Below, one piece after another: positions 15,788-22,882 of a DNA stretch of 22,882 nucleotides. Origin of the DNA: Baffinella frigidus (taxonomy: Eukaryota; Cryptophyceae; Cryptomonadales; Baffinellaceae). Each line of letters opens with the position of its first letter. Position 1 is the stretch's first letter. The position numbers and the translations under genes were made by a program. The notes below the pieces were generated by a model, which saw only the letters and a program-made list of their open reading frames with translations, made no database searches and was not told the origin of the DNA. Location of the stretch: positions 278,233 to 301,114 of the forward strand of contig MU646792.1 in assembly GCA_026770585.1 (NCBI GenBank). The letters are read 5' to 3'.

Positions 15788-16443
15788 ATGGCGGCAGCGA
15801 CTGCTGCACTAGGCCCTGCGCCTTGGAGCTCAGCGTCGCACGGGAGGACGGAGGTGCTCGGTTCGGTTCTCTACCTCCTGTTCGACAGACTGGGCACCCA
15901 GGAGGTTCTCACCGTTCGGGGAACGAGCCGCGAGCTCCGCGCGCTCGCCAGCGAGGAACACGCCTGGGTAGATGTCAGGGTGGAACACATCCTCGAGGAG
16001 TGAGAACGCGGTCAACCGCTTCTCCGTTCAAAGTCGCACGGCGGTCTACGCTCCCTTTGCGGACGAGAGGAGATAGAGTCTCTCATAACTGTCGACTGAT
16101 CACCGGGAGGTGGAGATAGAATCCATCCGGAAAATGCTCGTAAGAGAGGCCGACACGGGGTACAGTAAAAGGTACAATGCGTAGCATATGCGATGCTGAC
16201 GCTGATTGTTTGGCAACAAATTACTAATCTCTCTTGACTGATCACATCTCCTCCTGCTAACCTCGTCTGGTCCATGCATCGTCAAGAGACCATTCGAGAA
16301 TGCAAGAAAGGCCTATTGACACGTGGGGTTGTAAAACTTTTTACCAGGATAGGTTGTTCCGACTTCGCGTCCGGGCTACTTTTGCCTTAAATGGCTCTGA
16401 AAGCAATGAACTTTACTACACAAAGGCCATGTCTTGGTTTTAA
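15788..16443 (+). CDS. Small F-box-like protein, two or three exons
   Basis: An ATG in good context (CCAACCATGG) starts exon 1 (15788-15979). After an Ala-rich leader it reads LGSVLYLLFDRLGTQEVLTV, then RELRALASEEHAWVDVR. This matches the F-box pattern LPxxLLxxIFxxL-xxDLxxxxxVxRxWRxLAxxxxLW, which docks substrate receptors on SKP1 of SCF ubiquitin ligases. Exon 2 starts at 16110 (GGGAG|GTG): VEIESIRKML, then either read-through READTGYSKRYNA to a TAG at 16182, or a GTAAGA donor at 16140 joining in phase to 16348-16443 (CCAG|GAT; DRLFRLRVRATFALNGSESN to TAA). Intron 1 (15980-16109) has GGTGGA at both ends. The product, about 88-105 residues, is short for an F-box protein and lacks a recognised substrate domain, so it may be incomplete. 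Confidence 0.55.
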
Positions 16444-16552
16444 AAATTCCCTACAAGCATTCTCGTGTGGGATAAAGCACTCCTGGAAAGTCAATTGTCG
16501 TGGGACTCTCAAAATATGACCAGCTGTTGGAAATTGTAAATACTGAACCCGA
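16444..16552. other. Probable 3' flank of the F-box gene
   Basis: This is AT-richer unique sequence between the TAA and the start of the array. No canonical polyadenylation signal was recognised and no coding is visible. Confidence 0.35.
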
Positions 16553-18500
16553 ACACCTCAACACCCAACACCAAACCCTGAACTCCACACCCCAAACCTC
16601 GAATCCTCAGCCCTAGACCCTGAAACCTAAACTCTACGCCCTGCACCCTACACACGAAAACTTACACCTGAGAACTGAGATCCAAAACACTAGCCCCTAA
16701 ACCTTAACCCTGCAACCTCAACCCTCAAGCCTTAAACCACAAACCTGAACCTTGAACCATGAACCACAAACCCTGAACCCTCAGACATGAACCCTAAACC
16801 CTGAATTCCAAACCCTAACACTTCAAACACTGAACTCCAAACCCTTAACCCTAGTCACTGAAACCTCAACCGTAAGCGTAAGTCACTGAAACCTGAGCCC
16901 AAAACGTGAGTCACTAAATCCTAATCCCTAAAACCTAAGTTAACCGTCAATCTCCTGAACCCTAAACCCTGGACCCCCAACCGGCAGCCCTCGACCCTAA
17001 GCCCTCAACTCTTATCGCTAAATCTGAAACTCTGAACCCTGAACCCTCAAATCTCAACCCAAAGTCCCACACCCTAAACCCTGAACCCTGAACAATGAAC
17101 CTTTCACCCTAAACCCCAAACTTTGGTCCCTAAACCCTAAACCCTACGCCCTGGTCCCTCAATCCGAAAACTTCAACCCGAAACTCACTAAATCCTGAAT
17201 CCTCACCAATCCCTGGTCCTCAACCCCTGAAGCCTAAACCAAAAACCACAAAATCTTACCTCAAATCCCTTAACCCAGAACCCGAGACACCGAAGCCTTA
17301 GCCTTAGCCTTAAACCCAGACCCTAGTCCCTACACCATGAATCATGACCTGCTTTCTCGAAATCTTGTTCCCTCAATCCTCAACCCTCACAACCAATACC
17401 TACACCCTGATCCCGCATCCCTTAAACCTACAACACCAACCCTGAACCCTGAACCCCTGAACCCTGAACCGTCAACCCTAGCCCCTAAATTAGAGAGCTT
17501 TAACCTGAGTCTTTGAACACTTTGACAATCAACCCCAAATGCTAAATCCTAAACTCGAAGCACTGAATCCTCACCCCTCAACCCTCAACCCTCACCCTAA
17601 ATTCGAAATCCTCAACTTCAAACACTAAACTCTGAACCTGCAACCCAAACCCCAAATCCTGAATCCTCAACCTGAAACCGTGACCATGAACCCTATGCCC
17701 TGGATCTGAAAACTAAACCTCTGACCCTGAAACCCTCGACTCCAAACACCAAACCCTATATCCTAAGCCCTCTACCCCAAACACTAAACCCTAAAACCCA
17801 GTCCCTCAACCCTCAACCCTATTTTTTGTACTCTAAACTTGAAACCTAAAAACCCCAACCCGAAACACAAACTTCTCAACCCTAACCTTTTGTTCATAAA
17901 CCCTCAACATCGAATCCAAGACACGAAATACTAAACACTGGAAACGTTCGATCCACACACAACCCCTAAACTTGAAACCCAATCCGAAACCCGAAACTTG
18001 AAATTAATCCCGAATCCTGAATCCCTCTCGAATCGATTGGAGATTTAGGGTTTAGGGATTAAGGTTTAGGGACTTAAATCCTGAATCCTAAATCATGAAG
18101 CCTCAACCCGAAATTCATCTCTCGTACTTCCCCAAATTTTGAACCCTTAACCCTAAACCCTAAACTTTGACCCATGAACACTTAATCCTCAACACTGAAC
18201 ACTTAACCCTCAACCCCAAACCCTCAATTTTAAACCTTCAACACCAAACCCTGAACCCTGATCTCTAATTCTTAAACCTTACAACCCTGAACCAAAACCC
18301 TGAACCCTGAACCCTGAACCCTGAACCCTGAACCCTGACCCCTGACCCCTAAACCCTACACCCTACACCCTGGTCTCTACGCTGTACCCACTAGACCCTA
18401 AATCTTAAACCCTAAACCCATATGCAAAGCACGAAACCCTCAACCATATGCAAAGCACGAAACCCTCAACCCTCGACCCTCGACCCTGAACCTTCAACCT

Positions 18501-18544
<44 letters not shown>

Positions 18545-18548
18545 TACC

Positions 18549-18587
<39 letters not shown>

Positions 18588-19230
18588 ACTCAAAAACCTC
18601 AAGTGCAAACCACTAAATTCAAAAGCTTTAAACCACACTCCAAATCCTGAACCCGAAACCTAAAACAACCCTGACCCCTGAACCCGAAAAGCTTGCCTCT
18701 CAACCTTGAACTCTCAACCCTCAACACCGAACCTCAAATCCTAAACAATAAATCCTGAACAATAAAGCCTAGTCCCTGAACCCTGAACCCTAGTCTCTAA
18801 ACCCGAAACCCTCAATCCAAAATCCCAAACTCAAAATTTGAAATCCTCAACCCTAAATCCTCAATGCTTAACACCCAATCCTGAACCTCAAACCCTCAAC
18901 CTCAAACATCAAACCTTAAACCTTGCACACGAAACCCTGAACACTGAAACCTACAATCCAAAGCCCAATCTGATCCTTGAAACCCTCAATCAAAAACTCG
19001 AAACCCCAAAAAACAGACTCTGAGGCTTGAAACCCTGAACCCTAGTCTCCTCAACCCTAAACCCTAAACATCAAACCCAACACATTTCCAATCCCGAAAC
19101 CCTCAACCCCAAACTCCAAACTCCAAACACTTGACTTCAAAACATAAACCCCAAACCCTCAAACCCAGACTTCAAACCTCAGACCCCAGACCCCATACTC
19201 CAAACAATGAACCCCCCACCCTAAACCCTA
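16553..19230. repeat. Largest telomere-like array, C-rich on plus
   Basis: About 2.7 kb of diverged CCCTAAA-like heptamers (CCCTGAA, CCCTCAA, CCCAAAC, CCTTAAC). Homogeneous blocks occur at 18297-18338 (CCCTGAA) and 18502-18590 (CCCTCAA). A short inverted patch at about 18043-18075 reads TTTAGGG on plus. The array lies downstream of the F-box gene and in its sense is C-rich. Open frames reading Leu-Asn-Pro-Gln-Pro-Ser-Thr repeats are artefacts. No exon islands were recognised. Confidence 0.97.
18419..18470. repeat. Two identical tandem copies of a 26-bp unit
   Basis: CATATGCAAAGCACGAAACC plus CTCAAC occurs twice, head to tail, with no mismatch. The unit joins an unrelated 14-mer to array heptamers, so unique sequence was co-amplified with the repeat. 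Confidence 0.95.
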
Positions 19231-19267
19231 CGACTCTCACTCCCCAGCGGAGCTCCCGTGATTGCAG

Positions 19268-19387
19268 GATGATGAATTAGCGGCCATGTGTGGTGACATT
19301 GATGAATATGGGAGAGTAGACGTGCCTCCCCAAAAGCTCTGGCTCAGGGGTCGCCGCTTGAGTCTCCTTACAGGGTTCCCACGCTGA
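19268..19387 (+). CDS. Candidate exon with an EF-hand-loop-like motif
   Basis: The acceptor GATTGCAG|GAT opens DDELAAMCGDIDEYGRVDVP, then PQKLWLRGRRLSLLTG, before a stop at 19385-19387. The DIDEYGRVDV segment resembles the start of an EF-hand loop (D-x-D-x-x-G-x-[IV]), but position 12 is Pro instead of Glu, so calcium binding is doubtful. The frame runs into family A MITE copy 4 near 19371, which either interrupts the gene or lies in the next intron. It follows the large array, in the same orientation as the F-box gene, but phase does not connect them. Confidence 0.4.
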   Translation, partial: DDELAAMCGDIDEYGRVDVPPQKLWLRGRRLSLLTGFPR

Positions 19388-19475
19388 TAAGGAAGCACAC
19401 ACCTCCAGGTCCATATAGTAGGCCTATCTATTCCTAAGGGGTTGTTTTGGGGCTTCTTATGAGAGAGGTATCCAT
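19369..19475. mobile_element. MITE-like element, family A, copy 4 (diverged)
   Basis: Left end ACAGGGTTCCCACGCTGATA and right end CTTCTTATGAGAGAGGTAT are diverged family A termini. The interior has CCAGGTCC and GTAGGCCTAT words. It lies at the end of the EF-hand-like open frame. Confidence 0.6.
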
Positions 19476-19601
19476 GTTGGTGTGTCTGTCGACCTCCTTA
19501 AGAGAAGGATTCACAGCCTACAATGTTGGTATCTGTAATTTTCTCTTTGGGTCACTTGTCTCCATCTAGTTTCCCGCAACCCAGGAGATAAGGTGCGGGT
19601 C

Positions 19602-19645
19602 TACAGGGATATTTCGCGCATAAAAAAGCACCCCCCTACCAGGAC
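19602..19645. mobile_element. Solo family A terminus
   Basis: TACAGGGATATTTCGCGCAT, then AAAAAAGCACCCCCCTACCAGGACCA, follows the family A left end and start of interior. No matching right end was found before 19800, so it is a truncated copy or half-element. Confidence 0.5.
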
Positions 19646-20016
19646 CAGCATAGGGCTTGAACAGAGCGGAGCCGGCGTAGTGCTATGTGTGAAGACGCCG
19701 TGCTAGGACGAGTCTCTCGAGGGACCTCCGGAACCATTACCTCAGGGGTGTGCCAGGCATTTCCTCGAGGGTTTAGTTCAGGAGGCGGTCATTGCTCCAA
19801 GACGGGTCTTTCCTAGGACTGCGTCCTCACATGTTGTTGGGAGCGAGAGTGATTCCCAACGTCCTACATGTAAGGAGCCCCCGTGCGCTGCTGAAGGCTC
19901 TTATTGAGATGACGCCGGGGCCGCCTAGTTCTGTCTCAGTCTGTTTGGGTCCAGGAATTTTCCTCCCCCGGGCGCTATCCCGCTCCTAAGTTGACGGGTT
20001 TGTACCGCAAATCCAG
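19646..20016. other. No confident gene
   Basis: A plus frame from about 19792 (PHMLLGARVIPNVLHVRSPR) is protein-like but lacks an ATG or clear splice sites. CTCGAGG recurs at 19717-19723 and 19764-19770. Nothing else is supported. Confidence 0.35.
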
Positions 20017-20151
20017 CGTGTCAACTGGAGAAGAGTCCGTGGAGTCAACCTAACTGACGTAGAGCTAGATCTGAAAGAAATCCGGCGGCTCAGCGTCAAA
20101 GAGAATCGGCGGCTCAGCGGTCGCGGTTATCGCCTGCCGTTGGGGTTGCAG
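20017..20151 (+). CDS. Candidate exon, plus strand, unknown product
   Basis: The frame, open from 19990, reads RVNWRRVRGVNLTDVELDLK, then EIRRLSVKENRRLSGRG and YRLPLGLQ, ending at CAG|GTTTAA. AATCCAG|CGT is a possible acceptor. It contains a near-duplicated stretch (AAATCCGGCGGCTCAGCG and GAATCGGCGGCTCAGCGG) encoding the two RRLS motifs. The charged, helical composition looks coding, but no family is recognised. Confidence 0.35.
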
Positions 20152-20205
20152 GTTTAAGGTTAAGGGTTGAGTGTTCAGGGTTCAGGGTTCAGGGTTTAGG
20201 GTTCA
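20152..20205. repeat. Short G-rich heptamer tract, possible 54-bp intron
   Basis: The tract begins GTTTAAGGTTAAGGG and ends GGGTTTAGGGTTCAG, so it is bounded by GT and AG and consists wholly of TTTAGGG-like units. If it is an intron of the preceding exon, it is G-rich in sense, opposite to the other array introns here. Confidence 0.7.
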
Positions 20206-20556
20206 GCTGGGGAGGAGCCGCATAGAGCGTGGTTCACAGCGTTCTCGAGGGGGCAACCCCCCCCACAGAGTTGATCGAGACACCCCCCGTTGGCACAGCG
20301 ATACTATTTGATTCAAACTGGCTTCCTGATCTACGTTTCAAATCAACCTAGGGCCTAAAATGCCCCGTTTAGGAATAAACTTGCAAAAATAAACTTTTGA
20401 AAAACGAGCCAACCGACAAAAAAACAGAGCCAACCTGGGCCTCCAAATGTGGCGGAGGGCGCCCGAAGTTGTGGGGATTGGGCTTCCAAGTGTCGGATTG
20501 AGAAACATTTCATGCATATAAATGAAGCAGACTGCCTCTTTGCAGTAGATGAATGT
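20206..20556. other. Unique sequence, no supported gene
   Basis: It contains poly-C and A-rich stretches and a copy of GGCCTCCAAATGTGG that also occurs inside MITE family B copy 2 (about 9851). No convincing exon was seen. Confidence 0.4.
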
Positions 20557-20670
20557 GCGGTTTAAGGTTTAGGGTTTAGGGTTTAGGGCTTAGGGCTTAG
20601 GGCTTAGGGTTCAGGGTCGACAGTTGAGGGTTAGAGGTTAAGGCTCAGGGATTCAGGTTCAGGTCTTAGG
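20557..20670. repeat. Telomere-like array, G-rich on plus
   Basis: Short run of TTTAGGG, CTTAGGG and TTCAGGG units. Confidence 0.9.
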
Positions 20671-20730
20671 GCACAGAGCGCCAGCAATAATGTATCACTT
20701 GAAGGTGTGAGTGAGCGAGGAGTATTGCGA

Positions 20731-20764
20731 GGGTGTGGGTCAGCAGTGCTGTCCACCCACACCC
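20731..20764. repeat. Perfect 10-base hairpin
   Basis: GGGTGTGGGT and ACCCACACCC flank a 14-base loop. It stands where the repeat strand switches from G-rich (to the left) to C-rich (to the right), so it may be an inversion junction. Confidence 0.75.
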
Positions 20765-20833
20765 TGTCGGGCGATTCCAACCCACACTCTTTCAACCCAA
20801 AACCCCTATTGTACAACCTCTCAACCCCAACCC

Positions 20834-20928
20834 GCTGCAGGGCTACCTTGCTTAGAAGGAAGCGTACCGCCCTACGGTGGTCCTAGGGGGGGAGTGCGGC
20901 TGCTTATGGGCCAGGTACCCCATGCAGC
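20834..20928. mobile_element. MITE-like element, family A, copy 5
   Basis: Ends GCTGCAGGGCTACCTTGCTT and ATGGGCCAGGTACCCCATGC plus AGC are inverted and diverged. The interior CCCTACGGTGGTCCTAGG is typical of the family. It is about 95 bp, shorter than copies 1 and 3. Confidence 0.7.
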
Positions 20929-21034
20929 GTGCGTATAAGCTTTCCCTAGGTCCTGCCCATCCTTGGGTGAGCAGGACGACACTCAAGCTCAAACCCCCAG
21001 GTCGCGCAGGTGCGCGGGTGAAGCCCAAATCACT

Positions 21035-21257
21035 AGACTTTTCAACCCTCAACCCCAAATACACACCCTCTCAACCCAAAACAGCCAGCCAACCCCCTGT
21101 CAACCCTACACCTACCCACACCCTCCCAACCCTTAACCGCAAACCTACCCCTTCTCAGCCCTCAACCCGAAACCCACACCCCCTCAACCCTACACCGCTC
21201 ACCCACATTCCATCAACCCTACACCGCTAACTCACCCCTTATGAACCCTGAACCCTC
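21035..21257. repeat. Degenerate C-rich telomere-like array
   Basis: Units near TCAACCCTACACC and CTCAACCC repeat loosely. On the minus strand this is G-rich and begins right after the last recognised kinase exon. A short similar tract occurs at 20773-20835. Confidence 0.8.
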
Positions 21258-21261
21258 GCAC

Positions 21262-22004
21262 CTGCTCGCCCTGCGTGGACGCCCCTGAAATGACGCGGTT
21301 GCTGGAGAGAGTGAAGCGGGCTGAAAGAGTGAAGCGGTCCGGCGCCGGGGCGCTTTGGAACAGAGGCTCTTCTGGCCGATTCGGCCGCTTGAACTCCTCG
21401 ACCTGGTTTATTGTTGTGTGTTGAGTGTTGAGTGTTCGTTATTACGTGTTCAGTGGTCAGATTTCAGCCTTAAGGGACTGCGATTAAGGGTCTGTATTCA
21501 GGACTGAGTGTCCAGGGTGTAGGGTTGGGGATTAGGGTTTAAGGTTTGGAGTTCAGGGCATAGAGTGCCGTGTTCAGGGTTTGGGGTTTACGATTCATTG
21601 TTTAGAGTTAATACTTGTGGATTTAGGGTGCGGGGTTTAGGGTTTAGAGTATAGGGTATCTGTACCTGCTCCGGGAAATCTGCCTCGATCTTGTGCATCG
21701 TGGGTCGCAGTCTGATTATGGGTTTAGGGGTATGGGTTTTGAGTTCAAGGTTTGAGAGTTAGGGTTTTGGGTTTGGAGTTTTGTTTTTTTGTTTTTTTGG
21801 GTTCTTGGTTTACGGTTTTCAGTTTCGGGCTTTGGGTTTACGGTTTAGGGATGCGGGTTTGAGATTCAGGGTTTGAGGGTTGAGGATTGATTCTTTTAGG
21901 GTTTACAGGTCAGGATTCAGGATTCAGGACTCAGGGTCTAGGGTTTGGGGTGAGGGGTGTAGGGATTACGTCGGGTCGTGGTTCCAGCACGCGAGGAGCA
22001 GCGC
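21262..22004 (-). CDS. Protein kinase, C-terminal end, three small exons (5' part outside or unrecognised)
   Basis: Minus-strand exons are 22004-21970 (35 nt), 21711-21666 (46 nt) and 21402-21262 (141 nt). All are GT-AG with matching phases (2, then 0). Joined they read ALLLACWNHDPT, then LRPTMHKIEADFPEQ, then VEEFKRPNRPEEPLFQ, and APDRFTLSARFTLSSNRVIS up to GEQ. CW-xx-DP-xx-RPTM-xx-I is the conserved last subdomain (XI) of tyrosine-kinase-like and tyrosine kinases. The invariant Arg is here built across a splice junction. The catalytic loop and DFG lie upstream and were not found in the window. After GEQ, either a GTGCGA donor or a stop a few codons later (VRGFRVHKG) ends the gene. The introns are telomere-like arrays, C-rich in sense. 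Confidence 0.7.
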
Positions 22005-22110
22005 CTGCATGGGAATGGGCGAACGGTGAGGTTTTTCGAGGTTAGGGTTTCTGGTTTCGGGTGTTGGTGACAAGTTAGTGTTCTGGGGCAGGTTTCATGG
22101 ACTTATTCCC
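21420..22110. repeat. Telomere-like array enclosing kinase exons
   Basis: G-rich heptamers on plus (TTTAGGG, TTCAGGG, TTGAGGG, strongly degenerate) fill the kinase introns between 21403 and 21665 and between 21712 and 21969, and continue past 22004. Within this DNA the three exons are the only high-complexity islands. Confidence 0.9.
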
Positions 22111-22445
22111 ATCGTTTACAGCATATGGTATATGGTATGTGGTATGGTACATGGTATATGGTTGATGGGTTATGGGGTACGGTTTATGGTTTATAGTTTG
22201 TTAATTCGAGTTTTCTGGGTCGTTGTTCCAGCACGTGAGGAGCAACGCCTGCGTGGGAATGGGCGAGGGATGAGGGGTGAGGGTTTCCGATGTCGGGTGC
22301 TGGTGAGGGGTTCTTGCTCTGGGTTAGGTTTTATGGCCTATGGCTTGTGGTTTATGGTACATGGTCTATGGTACATGGTTTATGGTTCATAGTACATAGT
22401 TTATGGTTTATGTTTTGTTTTTTGTGGTTTGTGATTTGTGATTTG
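22110..22445. repeat. ATGGTTTATGGTACATGG-type degenerate repeat
   Basis: Tandem TATGGT, ACATGGT and TTTATGG words at 22125-22200 and 22325-22415 are interrupted by the duplicated exon segment. They end in GTGATTTGTGATTTGTG. The period is about 7 bp, as if derived from the telomere-like heptamer by G-to-T and G-to-A drift. Confidence 0.75.
22213..22248 (-). pseudogene. Duplicated, damaged copy of the kinase CW-DP exon
   Basis: A minus-strand acceptor CCCACGCAG|G at 22248 opens ALLLTCWNNDP, nearly identical to the exon at 22004-21970. The plus-strand match starts at 22225 and 21981 (GTTCCAGCACG[CT]GAGGAG) and extends loosely for more than 100 bp into the intron. Here the donor is lost: the bases after GACCCA are GAAAAC instead of GT, and the frame runs to a stop (ENSN). 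It is a tandem exon duplication with one dead or recryptified copy. The 22004 copy links in phase to the next exon. Confidence 0.75.
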
Positions 22446-22464
22446 TGATTTGAATCGCATCTTC

Positions 22465-22635
22465 TTGATCTCACGAGGGCATATTATTTCAGATTTGGTC
22501 AGGCATTGTAGCCATTTCGCACCTTGACCTCAAGAGGGAACTACATTCTATTTCTGATTTGTCGTTTGGTGTTGGAGCCATTTGACTTTGATCGCAAGAG
22601 GGCACTTCTCACCAGCCCTCTGAGGTGGCTCAAAT
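22465..22635. repeat. About 2.7 copies of a roughly 60-bp tandem unit
   Basis: Units start TTGATCTCACGAGGGCA (22465), TTGACCTCAAGAGGGAA (22524) and TTGATCGCAAGAGGGCA (22588), with shared TTCTGATTT and GGAGCCATTT inside. A lone TTGACCTCTAGG recurs at about 22801. No known family is recognised. Minus-strand open frames here follow the repeat. Confidence 0.75.
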
Positions 22636-22811
22636 TACGTTCTGAAACGTATTCCCAAAAGTGAATTTCCCCCTGAAAATGCGTCAACTTTGACATTGCG
22701 GGGTCGGATACGATCCCACTGTCACGGCGAACGTACAAGGTTCCAGGGCAACATTTGAGCCATCTCGGAGGGCTAGTGGGCGTCGGAGCTTTTTCGTACC
22801 TTGACCTCTAG

Positions 22812-22813
<2 letters not shown>

Positions 22814-22878
<65 letters not shown>
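22814..22878. repeat. (AG)n microsatellite at the right window edge
   Basis: About 65 bases of uninterrupted GA dinucleotide are followed by AGGG. With the (AG)n at the left edge, the window is bounded by the same microsatellite motif in the same orientation. Confidence 0.97.
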
Positions 22879-22881
<3 letters not shown>

Positions 22882-22882
22882 G

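Noticed and set aside
18422-19023. Frames reading Leu-Asn-Pro-Gln-Pro-Ser-Thr repeats
   Set aside because: Direct translation of the CCCTCAA/CCCTAAA array; not a protein.
16553-19230. A true chromosome end
   Set aside because: Heptamers are highly degenerate, the orientation of arrays alternates along the window, and genes lie on both sides, so these are interstitial arrays.
1-22882. tRNA or rRNA genes
   Set aside because: No cloverleaf with A and B box signals and no rRNA core sequence was recognised by eye; a covariance-model scan would be decisive.

Overview
This is nuclear DNA of a eukaryote, most likely a microalga. Coding pieces are short exons separated by GT-AG introns. The dominant repeat is a decayed plant-type telomere heptamer (TTTAGGG/CCCTAAA), and there are no bacterial-style operons. 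Almost every credible intron has the form G|GT...AG|G, and several repeat the same few bases at both ends. That, together with TTTAGGG-type repeats, would suit a dinoflagellate or another introner-rich alga. This placement is inference and I could not test it. Both ends of the window run into (AG)n microsatellite, so it may be a whole assembly contig.

Layout: 1-1540 is GC-rich with a weakly supported minus-strand gene holding a coiled-coil exon. 1540-2870 holds decayed minisatellites and a strong hairpin. 2873-4808 is a minus-strand gene whose exons join into a PDZ domain; its second intron (about 1.05 kb) is a telomere-like array. 4809-5379 is an AT-rich region shared with the divergent plus-strand gene at 5380-8765. 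That gene's four exons rebuild the BRCT domain of REV1, the Y-family polymerase and translesion scaffold; its first intron (about 1.76 kb) is again a telomere-like array. 8765-11100 is a nest of small inverted-repeat (MITE-like) elements and local duplications. 11404-12055 is another array. 12387-13479 is a minus-strand NHL/beta-propeller gene. 14599-14922 encodes a small protein with two CxxC pairs. 15788-16443 encodes a small F-box-like protein. 16553-19230 is the largest telomere-like array. 19268-20928 holds isolated candidate exons and more MITE copies. 21262-22004 carries the C-terminal end of a protein kinase on the minus strand, as very small exons embedded in telomere-like arrays, with one exon duplicated and broken at 22213-22248.

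The genes show no common pathway. What unites the window is architecture. Heptamer arrays serve as intron bodies, and in two REV1 introns also as the 3' splice site. Short duplications bracket introns, and small palindromic elements are nested in one another. Long open frames inside the arrays (read as repeating Leu-Asn-Pro-Gln-Pro-Ser-Thr) or antisense to exons are not genes.
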